Shown here piece by piece: positions 55,408 to 63,563 of a stretch of 64,000 nucleotides of DNA. The stretch's first letter is position 1, and each line of letters begins with the position of its first letter. The stretch is from Sphingobium arseniciresistens (GTDB lineage: Bacteria > Pseudomonadota > Alphaproteobacteria > Sphingomonadales > Sphingomonadaceae): positions 124,001 to 188,000 of the forward strand of contig JARFNK010000005.1 in the NCBI GenBank assembly GCA_029167225.1. The letters are read 5' to 3'. Position numbers and translations under genes: made by a program. The notes under the pieces were generated by a model. That model was given only the letters and a program-made list of their open reading frames with translations. It had not been told where the DNA came from and did no database searches.

Positions 55408-56048
55408 CGGAGGAGGAAGCAAGGGACTGGCTGTCCGCGCATCTGACTGTTCCACGTGAAACATCGGAGCGGTTGGAGGCGTATATCGCACTCCTTTTCG
55501 CGGAGATGGCGCAGCAGAATCTTATCGCCGAATCGACCAAGCCGCATGTCTGGGCACGGCATATCGTCGATAGCGCGCAGCTGTTGCCGCTGGCCGGACC
55601 CGCGCAAGGGGAGGGGCTCTGGGTGGATCTCGGCTCAGGTGCTGGCTTGCCCGGAATCGTCATCGCTATCCTCAGCGAATGGCCAGTGCTGATGGTAGAG
55701 TCCCGGAAAAAGCGGACCGATTTTCTCGCCCGCGTTATCGAAGCACTGGGCCTGAGCAAGGCACGGTTATGGGAAGGGCGTGCCGAGACGCTGGTGCTCA
55801 ATCAGCCGGCCGCCGTGATTTCCGCGCGCGCCTTTGCGCCGATGCCGCGCCTTCTCTCCGGTTCGGCGCATCTTTCCAACGAATCGACTCTTTGGCTGCT
55901 GCCGAAGGGCAGAAATTGGAAGAATGAATTGGAAAGCATCGACCCGACGTGGCACGGTGTGTTTCACGTGGAACAGAGCGTCACCGATGCCGAAAGCGCG
56001 ATTGTCGTGGCCAGGCAGGTACGCAGCAAAAAGGGTGGGCGTCGATGA
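55404..56048 (+). CDS. rsmG: 16S rRNA (guanine-N7) methyltransferase RsmG
   Basis: 214 aa from the GTG at 55404 that overlaps the mnmG stop. The SAM motif [19 protein letters not shown] and [14 protein letters not shown] are typical. It methylates G527 of 16S rRNA. Two parS sites are embedded in its coding sequence. The parA ATG overlaps its stop (ATGA). Confidence 0.95.
   Translation: MTEEEARDWLSAHLTVPRETSERLEAYIALLFAEMAQQNLIAESTKPHVWARHIVDSAQLLPLAGPAQGEGLWVDLGSGAGLPGIVIAILSEWPVLMVESRKKRTDFLARVIEALGLSKARLWEGRAETLVLNQPAAVISARAFAPMPRLLSGSAHLSNESTLWLLPKGRNWKNELESIDPTWHGVFHVEQSVTDAESAIVVARQVRSKKGGRR
55448..55463. promoter_or_regulatory. parS: parS centromere site 2 (in rsmG)
   Basis: TGTTCCACGTGAAACA matches TGTTNCACGTGNAACA at every fixed position. 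It encodes residues of the rsmG N-terminal region (VPRET), so the site constrains codon choice there. Confidence 0.88.
55960..55975. promoter_or_regulatory. parS: parS centromere site 3 (end of rsmG)
   Basis: TGTTTCACGTGGAACA fits the consensus and lies 70 bp before the parA start, encoding VFHVEQ in rsmG. Confidence 0.88.
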
Positions 56049-56827
56049 TCCGTATCGCGATTGCGAACCAGAAGGGTGGCGTGGGCAAGACCACGACCGC
56101 GATCAATGTGGCCACGGCGCTGGCAGCGACCGGCCATCGCACCCTGCTGATCGACCTCGACCCGCAGGGCAATGCGTCCACGGGCCTGGGTATTTCCCAG
56201 GCGGAACGCAGCCGATCCAGCTATGACCTGCTGATTGGCGATTGCATCCTCGACGAAGCCGTTGTCGCGACGCGGATTCCCAAGCTGGATATTGTCCCGG
56301 CGACGCAGGATCTTTCCGGCGCGGAGATCGAGCTGATCGACTATGAAGAGCGCACCCACAGGCTGGATGCTGCGCTCAACGCCGGGCAGGAGGGTAGTTG
56401 GGACATCTGCCTGATCGACTGCCCGCCCTCGCTGGGCCTGCTCACAATCAATGCGATGGTTGCGGCGCAGGCGTTGCTGGTGCCGCTGCAGTGTGAATTT
56501 TTCGCGCTGGAGGGGCTGTCGCAATTGCTGCAGACCGTCGATCGCATTCGGGGCCGGTTCAATCCCGGCCTGTCGATCATGGGCGTTGCGCTCACCATGT
56601 ATGACCGCCGCAACCGGCTGACCGACCAGGTTGCCGACGATGTGCGCGCCTGCCTGGGCGATGTCGTATTCAACACCGTCATCCCGCGCAACGTGCGGCT
56701 TTCCGAGGCGCCGAGCCATGGCGTGCCGGCGCTCATCTATGATTATCGTTGCTCGGGGTCCGAAGCCTATATGCAGCTCGCGCGTGAATTGATCGGTCGT
56801 CTTCCCGTGCAGGAAATCGCCGCATGA
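56045..56827 (+). CDS. parA: Chromosome partitioning ATPase ParA
   Basis: 260 aa from the ATG at 56045. The deviant Walker A is NQKGGVGKTTTAINVATALA, with LIDLDPQGNASTGLG and CLIDCPPSLGLLT following. ParA moves ParB-parS complexes to segregate the origin. It is coupled to rsmG and parB by 4-bp overlaps. Confidence 0.97.
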   Translation: MIRIAIANQKGGVGKTTTAINVATALAATGHRTLLIDLDPQGNASTGLGISQAERSRSSYDLLIGDCILDEAVVATRIPKLDIVPATQDLSGAEIELIDYEERTHRLDAALNAGQEGSWDICLIDCPPSLGLLTINAMVAAQALLVPLQCEFFALEGLSQLLQTVDRIRGRFNPGLSIMGVALTMYDRRNRLTDQVADDVRACLGDVVFNTVIPRNVRLSEAPSHGVPALIYDYRCSGSEAYMQLARELIGRLPVQEIAA

Positions 56828-57765
56828 GCGAAGGGGACAAGGCCACCAAAGCTGTCCGTCGGCCGCATGGGCTGGGCAGGGGGCTGTCGGCGCTTCTGGG
56901 TGATGTCGCACAGGAAGCCCCGGTTGCATCCACGCCGGCACCGGCAGCCAATGACGGATCGGGCGGCAAGTCGATCCAGAATATCGAAGTCGCGCTGATA
57001 AAGCCGCATCCCGAGCAGCCGCGCCGCCATTTCGATGCCGACGCGCTGCAGGAGTTGGCGGACAGCATCAGCAAGCGTGGGGTGATCCAGCCGATCATCG
57101 TGCGGCCGCTCGGCGGCGGTTATCAGATCGTTGCGGGCGAACGGCGCTGGCGTGCTGCGCAGAAGGCGCAGCTGCACCGGATTCCCGCTATCGTGCGCGA
57201 GTTCAGCGAGGCGGAAACGCTGGAAATCGCGCTGGTCGAGAATATCCAGCGCGAAGACCTGAACCCCATCGAAGAGGCGGAAGCCTATCGCAAGCTGATC
57301 GCGGAATTCGGACACAGCCAGGAAGCACTCGGCCGGTTGGTCGGCAAGTCCCGCAGCCACATCGCCAACCTTATGCGCCTGCTGGATCTGCCGGACGTGG
57401 TGCAGCAGGCCGTCGTCGAACAGCGCCTGTCCATGGGCCATGCGCGCGCGCTGATCGGCGCGCCGGATTGCGAGGCATTGGCGCGGACCGTCGAGACCAA
57501 GGGGCTTTCGGTGCGCGATACCGAGAAGCTGGTACGCGATGGCCGGGTCGGCAGCGCGGGCAGGTCGATCCGCGCGGTGGACGTCGCGAATTATGCGAAG
57601 GACCCCGATATCGCCGCTCTTGAGGAGCATCTGGCGGATATCCTGGGCCTGCGGGTCGAAATCACCCACTTGCCGACCGGGCAGGCGGGGACCCTGACCT
57701 TGCGCTATTCGACGCTGGATCAGCTCGACATGCTGTGCCTGCGCCTTTCGGGTGAACGGATTTAG
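56824..57765 (+). CDS. parB: Chromosome partitioning protein ParB
   Basis: 313 aa. The N-terminus GLGRGLSALLGD, the clamp motif HPEQPRRHFDADALQELADSI and GERRWRAAQKAQ (CTP-binding) are followed by the helix-turn-helix GHSQEALGRLVGKSRSHIANLMRLLDLP. A C-terminal dimerisation domain follows. It binds the parS sites just upstream. Confidence 0.97.
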   Translation: MSEGDKATKAVRRPHGLGRGLSALLGDVAQEAPVASTPAPAANDGSGGKSIQNIEVALIKPHPEQPRRHFDADALQELADSISKRGVIQPIIVRPLGGGYQIVAGERRWRAAQKAQLHRIPAIVREFSEAETLEIALVENIQREDLNPIEEAEAYRKLIAEFGHSQEALGRLVGKSRSHIANLMRLLDLPDVVQQAVVEQRLSMGHARALIGAPDCEALARTVETKGLSVRDTEKLVRDGRVGSAGRSIRAVDVANYAKDPDIAALEEHLADILGLRVEITHLPTGQAGTLTLRYSTLDQLDMLCLRLSGERI

Positions 57766-58293
57766 CGGCTGCAATCAGGGATAGGGGCAGACGAGGGGCA
57801 ATGCAGAAGCGCGTCTTCCGCATGGCATTGGTTTCCATGCTGCCTTCATTACGTCTCTCTCCATGCCCTGCGGCCCCGGAAGTCGTTGAAGGTCGTGATG
57901 CTCTCTCGGCGAACGATCTCGGCGCTGCTTCAGGCCAGTTCAGCCATATGAAGCCGATGACGGGCGTGGAGCAGATCCCGGGCTATGGGGTCTTGGCGCC
58001 GCTTCGATACGCAGGGTTCAGTGGCGATCAAGGACAAGGGCCTCATGAGCCGCACACGGAATAAGCCGATCTTTTGATGCTTGGCGGGGGTTTAATTCGG
58101 ATTGCGAACGAATTTGATCAAGCCTCACCGACGACAAGATCGTTCGGGATTCGAGCCTTTGCAGGGGAGCCAGCCCAAGGACACTTCGCTCGCCAACCAT
58201 GGTCAAGGGCGATCCGGTGACTGCTGTGAAGACATGCTTATGGCCGGGCAAATGCCGGTCCAACGCATAGTTCTTACATGGAAAATGATGAAA
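57766..58293. other. Gap after parB with no supported gene
   Basis: 528 bp between parB and the tRNA-Leu 3' end. An 87-codon open frame (57801-58064) lacks recognisable conservation, a good ribosome site or typical composition, so I do not call it. Base composition is more even than in neighbouring genes. The area could be decayed sequence, since regions beside tRNA 3' ends often receive insertions. Confidence 0.4.
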
Positions 58294-58380
58294 TGGTGCG
58301 GTCGAGAAGACTCGAACTTCCACGGCCTTTCGGCCACAACGACCTCAACGTTGCGCGTCTACCAATTCCGCCACGACCGC
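58294..58380 (-). tRNA. tRNA-Leu (anticodon GAG)
   Basis: On the minus strand GCGGTCG pairs with CGACCGC as acceptor stem, with discriminator A and a genomically encoded CCA. The anticodon stem CAACG/CGTTG frames loop TTGAGGT (anticodon GAG). A long variable arm (GGCCGAAAGGCC) marks the class II Leu type, and the T-loop has GTTCGAGTC. Confidence 0.95.
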
Positions 58381-58542
58381 ACATTTCAAAGGGAAGCCGG
58401 ACGGGCCGGCACTTGGTAGGCGCTGGCCATTAGCAACTCCCGATCCGCCTTGCAAGCCACCAGTGACATCTTGATGATCCAATCGGAAAATCACCGGAAA
58501 ATAGGGCGCTGGCGATAAGGAAGGAGCCGGCCAAGCGGCGGA

Positions 58543-59415
58543 TCATCCGCCCTTGTCGACGAAGGTCAGCGAGAGATTCTCGGCATTTTTGGGGATATCC
58601 AGCCGGCTTTCGTTGATCGCGGCTTCCTCGCCGGGCTTCAGCCTCTTCTTGTCGGCCTTGGTCGTCCAGCTGAAGACCAGCCGCTCCTGCTTATCGCGCA
58701 GTTCCACCAGAACCGGCGGCACCGACAATTCCCGATCGCCGCTGTTCACGATTCGCGCGCTGAAGGCGAAATATTCCTCCCCGGTGGGCAGCTTGCGCCG
58801 CTCGGCCGGCTTGGAGAGATAGAAGAGCAGGTCAGGTTCGCCCTTGTCGGCGACCAGGCCCAGATTGACCGCCCAGCTCGGCATGCCGAACATGTAGAGA
58901 CCGCCGGCAGCCCCGCCGACCGCCAGCGCGAAGATGATCGCGGCACTCGTCCAGAGCTTTGCCCGGTTGCGGCGCGGGCGGAAGGGAGGCTCCGGCGCGA
59001 AGCTGCTGTCGATCGACGACCATTGCGAATCCTCCTCCATTCCGGACGGGGGTGGAGGTGCCGGGGCCGCTACGGCGGGTGCAACAGGCTGAACCTCCTC
59101 AATTGCCTCGTCCGTATCGGCGTTACCCTTTTGGCCGAAGCTGGCGGTGGCTTCCTCCGCGCCGTCAGGCTGTCCCCTGGGGGCGGGAGCGGGGGCGGGG
59201 GGCGTATCCGTCGCGGGGGATGGCTCCGAGGATTGAGGCGCGGCGAACGGCGCTGCGGGCGCCCGCTCATCGGCTTCGGCCATCGCGGGAAGCGGTGCGG
59301 CTTCCTGGAACCAGCTATGCTTGCAGGAGGCGCAACGGACCTGTCGACCCACCGGCCCGATGGCGCTGTCGGGGACGATGTAACGTGTGGCGCAGTTCGG
59401 ACACAGCAGGATCAT
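58543..59415 (-). CDS. MJ0042-type zinc-ribbon membrane protein
   Basis: 290 aa. The N-terminal zinc ribbon ([18 protein letters not shown] then [13 protein letters not shown]) is followed by a long Pro/Ala-rich linker. One membrane helix ([24 protein letters not shown], about residue 155) and an extracytoplasmic beta-rich domain with conserved [25 protein letters not shown] follow. The family is alphaproteobacterial, of unknown role. It is divergent from ftsE, sharing a 164-bp gap in which I see no other gene. Confidence 0.85.
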   Translation of the reverse strand: MILLCPNCATRYIVPDSAIGPVGRQVRCASCKHSWFQEAAPLPAMAEADERAPAAPFAAPQSSEPSPATDTPPAPAPAPRGQPDGAEEATASFGQKGNADTDEAIEEVQPVAPAVAAPAPPPPSGMEEDSQWSSIDSSFAPEPPFRPRRNRAKLWTSAAIIFALAVGGAAGGLYMFGMPSWAVNLGLVADKGEPDLLFYLSKPAERRKLPTGEEYFAFSARIVNSGDRELSVPPVLVELRDKQERLVFSWTTKADKKRLKPGEEAAINESRLDIPKNAENLSLTFVDKGG

Positions 59416-59579
59416 TACGCTTCATAACCACCAGCGGGAGTCGAGGGCAAGCAGAGACGCTGCTGCACTGCACCCACGACTCGTCGGTGTCAGGCTTTAC
59501 GACCCTTCGCGCCTGTGCGATGGCTCGGCCACGGGCGCGCGGGGTGGACGCGCGAAGGGGGCAGGTCACAAGGTCATTG

Positions 59580-60290
59580 ATGTCCAGCATCGTCCAGTTC
59601 GAGAATGTGGGCCTGCGCTATGGGCTGGGCGCGGAGACCCTTTCCGACGTCAGTTTTTCGCTTGATCGCGGCGGATTCTACTTCCTCACCGGATCCTCGG
59701 GCGCCGGCAAGACCTCGCTGCTGAAGCTGCTCTATCTCGCCCAGCGGCCAAGCCGCGGGGTCATCCGCCTGTTCGGCGAGGATGTGGTGACGCTGCCGCG
59801 CCGCCGCCTGCCGGGCTTTCGTCGCCGGATCGGCGTGGTGTTCCAGGATTTCCGGCTGGTCCCGCATCTGTCGGCGGCGGACAATATCGCGCTGCCGCTG
59901 CGGGTATCGGGGTTGGAGGAATCGGCCATCGCTGCGCCGGTGGAGGAGATGCTCGGCTGGGTCGGGCTTGCGGACCGGGCCAATGCGCGCCCGGCGACGC
60001 TCTCCGGCGGGGAGCAGCAGCGCGTCGCCATCGCGCGGGCGGTGATCGGACGGCCGGAGATATTGGTGGCGGACGAGCCGACCGGCAATGTCGATCCCGA
60101 CATGGCGGAACGGCTGCTGTCGCTGTTCGAGGCGCTGAACCGGCTGGGTACGACCGTGGTGGTTGCCACCCATGACCTGCCGCTGATCGGCCAAGTTGCG
60201 GGCGCGCAGATGATGCGGCTGGACAAGGGGCGGCTGGCCGACCCAACCGGCGCGCTGCGCTATCCCCCGCGCCGGATCGAGACCGCATGA
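59580..60290 (+). CDS. ftsE: Cell division ATP-binding protein FtsE
   Basis: 236 aa from the ATG at 59580; the long open frame upstream is the reverse shadow of the zinc-ribbon gene. Walker A is LTGSSGAGKTSLL, the signature is LSGGEQQRVAIARA and Walker B is ILVADEPTGNVD. FtsEX activates periplasmic peptidoglycan hydrolases at the septum. It overlaps ftsX (ATGA). Confidence 0.93.
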   Translation: MSSIVQFENVGLRYGLGAETLSDVSFSLDRGGFYFLTGSSGAGKTSLLKLLYLAQRPSRGVIRLFGEDVVTLPRRRLPGFRRRIGVVFQDFRLVPHLSAADNIALPLRVSGLEESAIAAPVEEMLGWVGLADRANARPATLSGGEQQRVAIARAVIGRPEILVADEPTGNVDPDMAERLLSLFEALNRLGTTVVVATHDLPLIGQVAGAQMMRLDKGRLADPTGALRYPPRRIETA

Positions 60291-61198
60291 AGATGACGCT
60301 CCCCATGCCGGGCGATGGCGCCACGGCGGCGCGCAACCGGCTGCTGCCGGAAGGCCGTGTCGCCGGGCCGATGCCCTGGGTCATCGCCATCATGATGTGC
60401 CTGATGGTGCTGGCGGGCGCGGCGTCGCTCGCGCTGTCCAGCGCGACGCGCACGATGAGCGCCGATCTGGCGGGCGGCGCGACGATCCAGATCGTGGATG
60501 CGGATGCCGAGCGGCGAACGCAGGCGGTCATGGCGCTGACCCGCGCACTGGGCGGCGCACAGGGCATATCCTCTGTGAGGCCGGTGCCCGAAGACGCGCT
60601 GATGGCGCAGCTGCGCCCATGGCTCGGGCCGGATGCGGAGGCGGACATGCTGCCCGTGCCTGCATTGATCGATGTGGAACTCGCACCGGGCCGGGGGGAC
60701 GCAGGCATCGCGCGGCTGCGGCAGATCGTCACCCGCATCGTGCCGCAAGCGCGGGTGGAAGCGCATGCCGATTTTCTGGCTCCTGTCGCGGGGCTGACCG
60801 GAACGCTGGGATGGATAGGCCTGGCGCTGATGCTGCTGATGGCGACGGCGACGGCGGCGGTGGTGATCCTGGCGGCGCGCAGCGCGCATGATGCGCATCG
60901 CGGCACCATCGATATCCTGCACCTGATGGGCGCCACCGACATCCAGATCGCGCGGCTGTTCCAGCGGCGGATCGCGCTGGACGCGCTGTTCGGATCGACG
61001 CTGGGATTCGTCGTGGCGCTGCTTGCCATCCTGCTGGTCGGCCGGCGGCTGGCGGCAACGGGATCGGAATTGCTGCAGGCGGCGATGCTGTCGCCGCTCG
61101 CATGGGGGGCGCTGGTCGCGCTGCCGATCGCGGGGGTCGCGCTGGCGACGCTGACGGCGCGGATGACGGTGCTGCGGGCATTGGGGCGACGGCTGTGA
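60287..61198 (+). CDS. ftsX: Cell division membrane protein FtsX
   Basis: 303 aa with four membrane helices, one N-terminal (IAIMMCLMVLAGAASLAL) and three in the C-terminal third. A periplasmic loop of about 120 residues lies between. The C-terminal MGATDIQIARLFQRRIALDAL motif fits FtsX. It pairs with FtsE and is coupled to the next gene by GTGA. Confidence 0.92.
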   Translation: MKMTLPMPGDGATAARNRLLPEGRVAGPMPWVIAIMMCLMVLAGAASLALSSATRTMSADLAGGATIQIVDADAERRTQAVMALTRALGGAQGISSVRPVPEDALMAQLRPWLGPDAEADMLPVPALIDVELAPGRGDAGIARLRQIVTRIVPQARVEAHADFLAPVAGLTGTLGWIGLALMLLMATATAAVVILAARSAHDAHRGTIDILHLMGATDIQIARLFQRRIALDALFGSTLGFVVALLAILLVGRRLAATGSELLQAAMLSPLAWGALVALPIAGVALATLTARMTVLRALGRRL

Positions 61199-61746
61199 TC
61201 CTGCGGCTGACATCGCTCGTCGCGCTGGCCTGGATGCTGGGCTTCGCCTGGTTCGCGCTGTTGTTGCCCCAGCCAATGGACGAGCGGACGACGGACGCGA
61301 TCGTGGTGCTGACGGGCGGGGCGGGTCGGGTCGATCGCGGGCTGGCGCTGCTGAAGGCCGGGGCGACGCGCCGGGTGCTGATCTCCGGGGTGGACCGATC
61401 GGTGCGGCCGCAGGAGCTGGCAGCGCGCTATCATACCCCGCGGCGGCTGTTCGACTGCTGCGTGACGCTGGGGCGCGAGGCGATCGACACGCGCTCCAAC
61501 GCGCTGGAAACCGCACGCTGGATCGGCCGGCGGGACAAGGGGCGGGACAGGGGCAAGGCGATGACCGTGCGGCTGATCACGACCGACTGGCATATGCGCC
61601 GCGCCGCGCTGGAACTGCGGCAGGCGCTGCCCGCGCGGGTGGAGCTGGTCTATGATGCCGTGCCCAGCCGCCCCAGCCTGCGCATGCTCATCAAGGAATA
61701 TAATAAATATCTGCTCCGCCGGGTCGCGGCGGTCATCGGTATCTAG
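61195..61746 (+). CDS. YdcF/DUF218 family protein
   Basis: 183 aa from the GTG at 61195 overlapping the ftsX stop. One N-terminal helix (LTSLVALAWMLGFAWFALLLP) precedes the DUF218 domain with DAIVVLTGGAGRVDRGLALL, SNALETARW and TVRLITTDWHMRRA. Relatives such as SanA and ElyC act in envelope precursor metabolism; coupling to ftsEX suggests a cell-wall role. Confidence 0.9.
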   Translation: MILRLTSLVALAWMLGFAWFALLLPQPMDERTTDAIVVLTGGAGRVDRGLALLKAGATRRVLISGVDRSVRPQELAARYHTPRRLFDCCVTLGREAIDTRSNALETARWIGRRDKGRDRGKAMTVRLITTDWHMRRAALELRQALPARVELVYDAVPSRPSLRMLIKEYNKYLLRRVAAVIGI

Positions 61747-61885
61747 TGGTCGACATCACGCACTTGGTACCCGCCGGAGAAACGGCAGAAAACGCCCCGT
61801 TGCGGACATTCGGGTTCGGCCCAGTTGCAGTCAATAATACTAGGTACCGCGATGGCTTTCTTCACTGTAGGCGGATAAAAATAGC

Positions 61886-62539
61886 CTAGGGTGCATAGTT
61901 TACCTTAGGTATTTTCTTAAGGGCGCTTCGAAGCCTCAATTCCGATTTTTTAGCAATCTCTCGATTTGCTGCTAAATGCTGTCGAACAATATCGGCCTTC
62001 AGCAAAATAACTATAAGCAACTCATGTAGATGTAACCGCCCACCCCCTCTATCTTCCTCTTGCAGAAGCGCCTTACGGAGGTGAATTGGCGTGCAGTTTT
62101 CCAAGTCTTGAACGTCTTTATCAGCAATTTCAAAAGCGAGGTCGTGGGCGATCTTATTTCGAAGGCCACTTATCTTACGAACAGGAATTACCAGTTCGTC
62201 TGGCAATAGAGCCATTGCTACAACTAAATCGAGACGTTGGCTGAAGCCCATTCTCGACATTGAGATAGCCTCAGGCTTCGCAAGCGCTTCCTTAAGAAGT
62301 TGAGCCACCACGTGTTCGAAGTATAGATGCGCTTGGATAAGCTGCTGCCAGCGATCTCCACTTTGCACCTTTTCTATGAAGTCATCATGGTTGAAGCAGA
62401 ACACTTGATGCCGCTCCATTATAATATCATCAGGTGTTGATAGGAGTTCAAGCTCTTCAGAAGATGGGTTCCAAGTGTCGTTCACTGTTTCCTCGCAGCG
62501 GCAGTTGTACACCTCGTGCAAATACCTGTCTCTAACCAA
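61886..62539 (-). CDS. HEPN-like protein, foreign low-GC gene
   Basis: 217 aa, or shorter if translation starts at Met41. It is helical, with RNKIAH at residues 127-132 in SGLRNKIAHDLAFEI, which fits the Rx4-6H active motif of HEPN RNases with a polar residue after the Arg. Base composition is far lower in GC than all neighbours, codon use is atypical and no partner gene is adjacent, so it looks acquired. It could be a toxin, a defence effector or a domesticated HEPN; I cannot tell which. Confidence 0.7.
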   Translation of the reverse strand: MVRDRYLHEVYNCRCEETVNDTWNPSSEELELLSTPDDIIMERHQVFCFNHDDFIEKVQSGDRWQQLIQAHLYFEHVVAQLLKEALAKPEAISMSRMGFSQRLDLVVAMALLPDELVIPVRKISGLRNKIAHDLAFEIADKDVQDLENCTPIHLRKALLQEEDRGGGRLHLHELLIVILLKADIVRQHLAANREIAKKSELRLRSALKKIPKVNYAP

Positions 62540-62807
62540 CCCTTATCGAATGCCATAGAGTGTAACCGTCGGGAGATGAGGGAGTGGTATCGAGGAGCTT
62601 GCTTATCAACCGTCCGCTATCCACCCACCTTGGCCATTCAAGAATCTGGGCGGACGGGTACCAAGCGTCAGATTTTGACCTTTAGGGTCGTTCCGGTGCT
62701 GATTGAACCGGCGCGATGCTAGGCAAGCCCTTGTTTTCCGCCTGCATGCTGGACAGATGATGTTCCGGCTCTATCGCGTGGTCGTTCTTTATGGTTAGCG
62801 TTGGTCC

Positions 62808-63521
62808 ATGATTTTCCTGCGTTCTCTTGCCTTTGCGATCATTTTCTACACCCTGACCCTGTTTTGGGTGCTGGTGGCGTTGCTCGCCGCGCTGGCGGGC
62901 ACAAGGCCGCTTCAGGCGGTGGCGCGCTCGTGGAGTCGTTTCCATCGGCGATGCGCGTGGTTGCTGTTGGGGCAGAAGGTGCGGGTGGAGGGGGCTCTGC
63001 CTGACACGCCCTGCCTCTATGTCTTCAAGCATGAATCGATGTTCGAGACGATCGACCTGCTCTGCTTCTTCCGCACACCCGCCATTGCCGCCAAGCGCGA
63101 GCTTATCGACATCCCGCTGTGGGGCTGGGTGGCGAGCCGTTATGGCGTGATCCCGGTCGAGCGGACCGCAGGCGCGAAGGCGATGCGGTCGCTCCGCGCG
63201 GCGGCGAAAGCCGCATTGGCGCAGGATCGGCCGGTCTGCCTGTTTGCCGAGGGAACGCGCGTGCCCCATGGCGAGGCGCCGCCGCTGCGTGCGGGCTTTG
63301 CGGGGCTCTATGTGCTGCTGGGCGTGCCGGTGGTGCCTGTGGCGGTCAATAGCGGCCGGGTGGCGCCGCGCGGCAAGCTGCGCAAGCGGCCCGGCACGAT
63401 CACCTACCGCGTCGGAGAGACGATCCCGCCCGGCCTTCCACGCGCCGAGGCGGAAGCCCGCTGCCATGCCGCGATCAACGCGCTGAACGGGTCAAGCGCG
63501 CCCGTGACGGGCAACGGATAG
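62808..63521 (+). CDS. plsC: 1-acyl-sn-glycerol-3-phosphate acyltransferase
   Basis: 237 aa. An N-terminal membrane segment (LAFAIIFYTLTLFWVLVALLAAL) is followed by the acyltransferase domain. KHESMFETIDL is the HX4E form of the catalytic motif seen in many alphaproteobacterial PlsC proteins, and VCLFAEGTRVPHGE is the FxEGTR motif. VPVVPVAVNSG follows. It makes phosphatidic acid. Confidence 0.93.
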   Translation: MIFLRSLAFAIIFYTLTLFWVLVALLAALAGTRPLQAVARSWSRFHRRCAWLLLGQKVRVEGALPDTPCLYVFKHESMFETIDLLCFFRTPAIAAKRELIDIPLWGWVASRYGVIPVERTAGAKAMRSLRAAAKAALAQDRPVCLFAEGTRVPHGEAPPLRAGFAGLYVLLGVPVVPVAVNSGRVAPRGKLRKRPGTITYRVGETIPPGLPRAEAEARCHAAINALNGSSAPVTGNG

Positions 63522-63553
63522 ACGGCCGCCGCGCAGGGCGAGACGTCTATCCG
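63515..63553. terminator. Hairpin between convergent plsC and tyrA
   Basis: CGGATAGACG at 63515-63524 pairs perfectly with CGTCTATCCG at 63544-63553; the left arm includes the plsC stop. Its position between convergent genes fits a bidirectional terminator, but there is no T-tract. Confidence 0.5.
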
Positions 63554-63563
63554 CACCTCCAGC

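Noticed and set aside
57801..58064. 87-codon open frame after parB
   Set aside because: No recognisable domain, poor ribosome site and no typical codon pattern.
62309..62314. CACGTG core inside the HEPN-like gene as a parS site
   Set aside because: The flanks (CCAC and TTCG side) do not match the TGTTN/NAACA arms.
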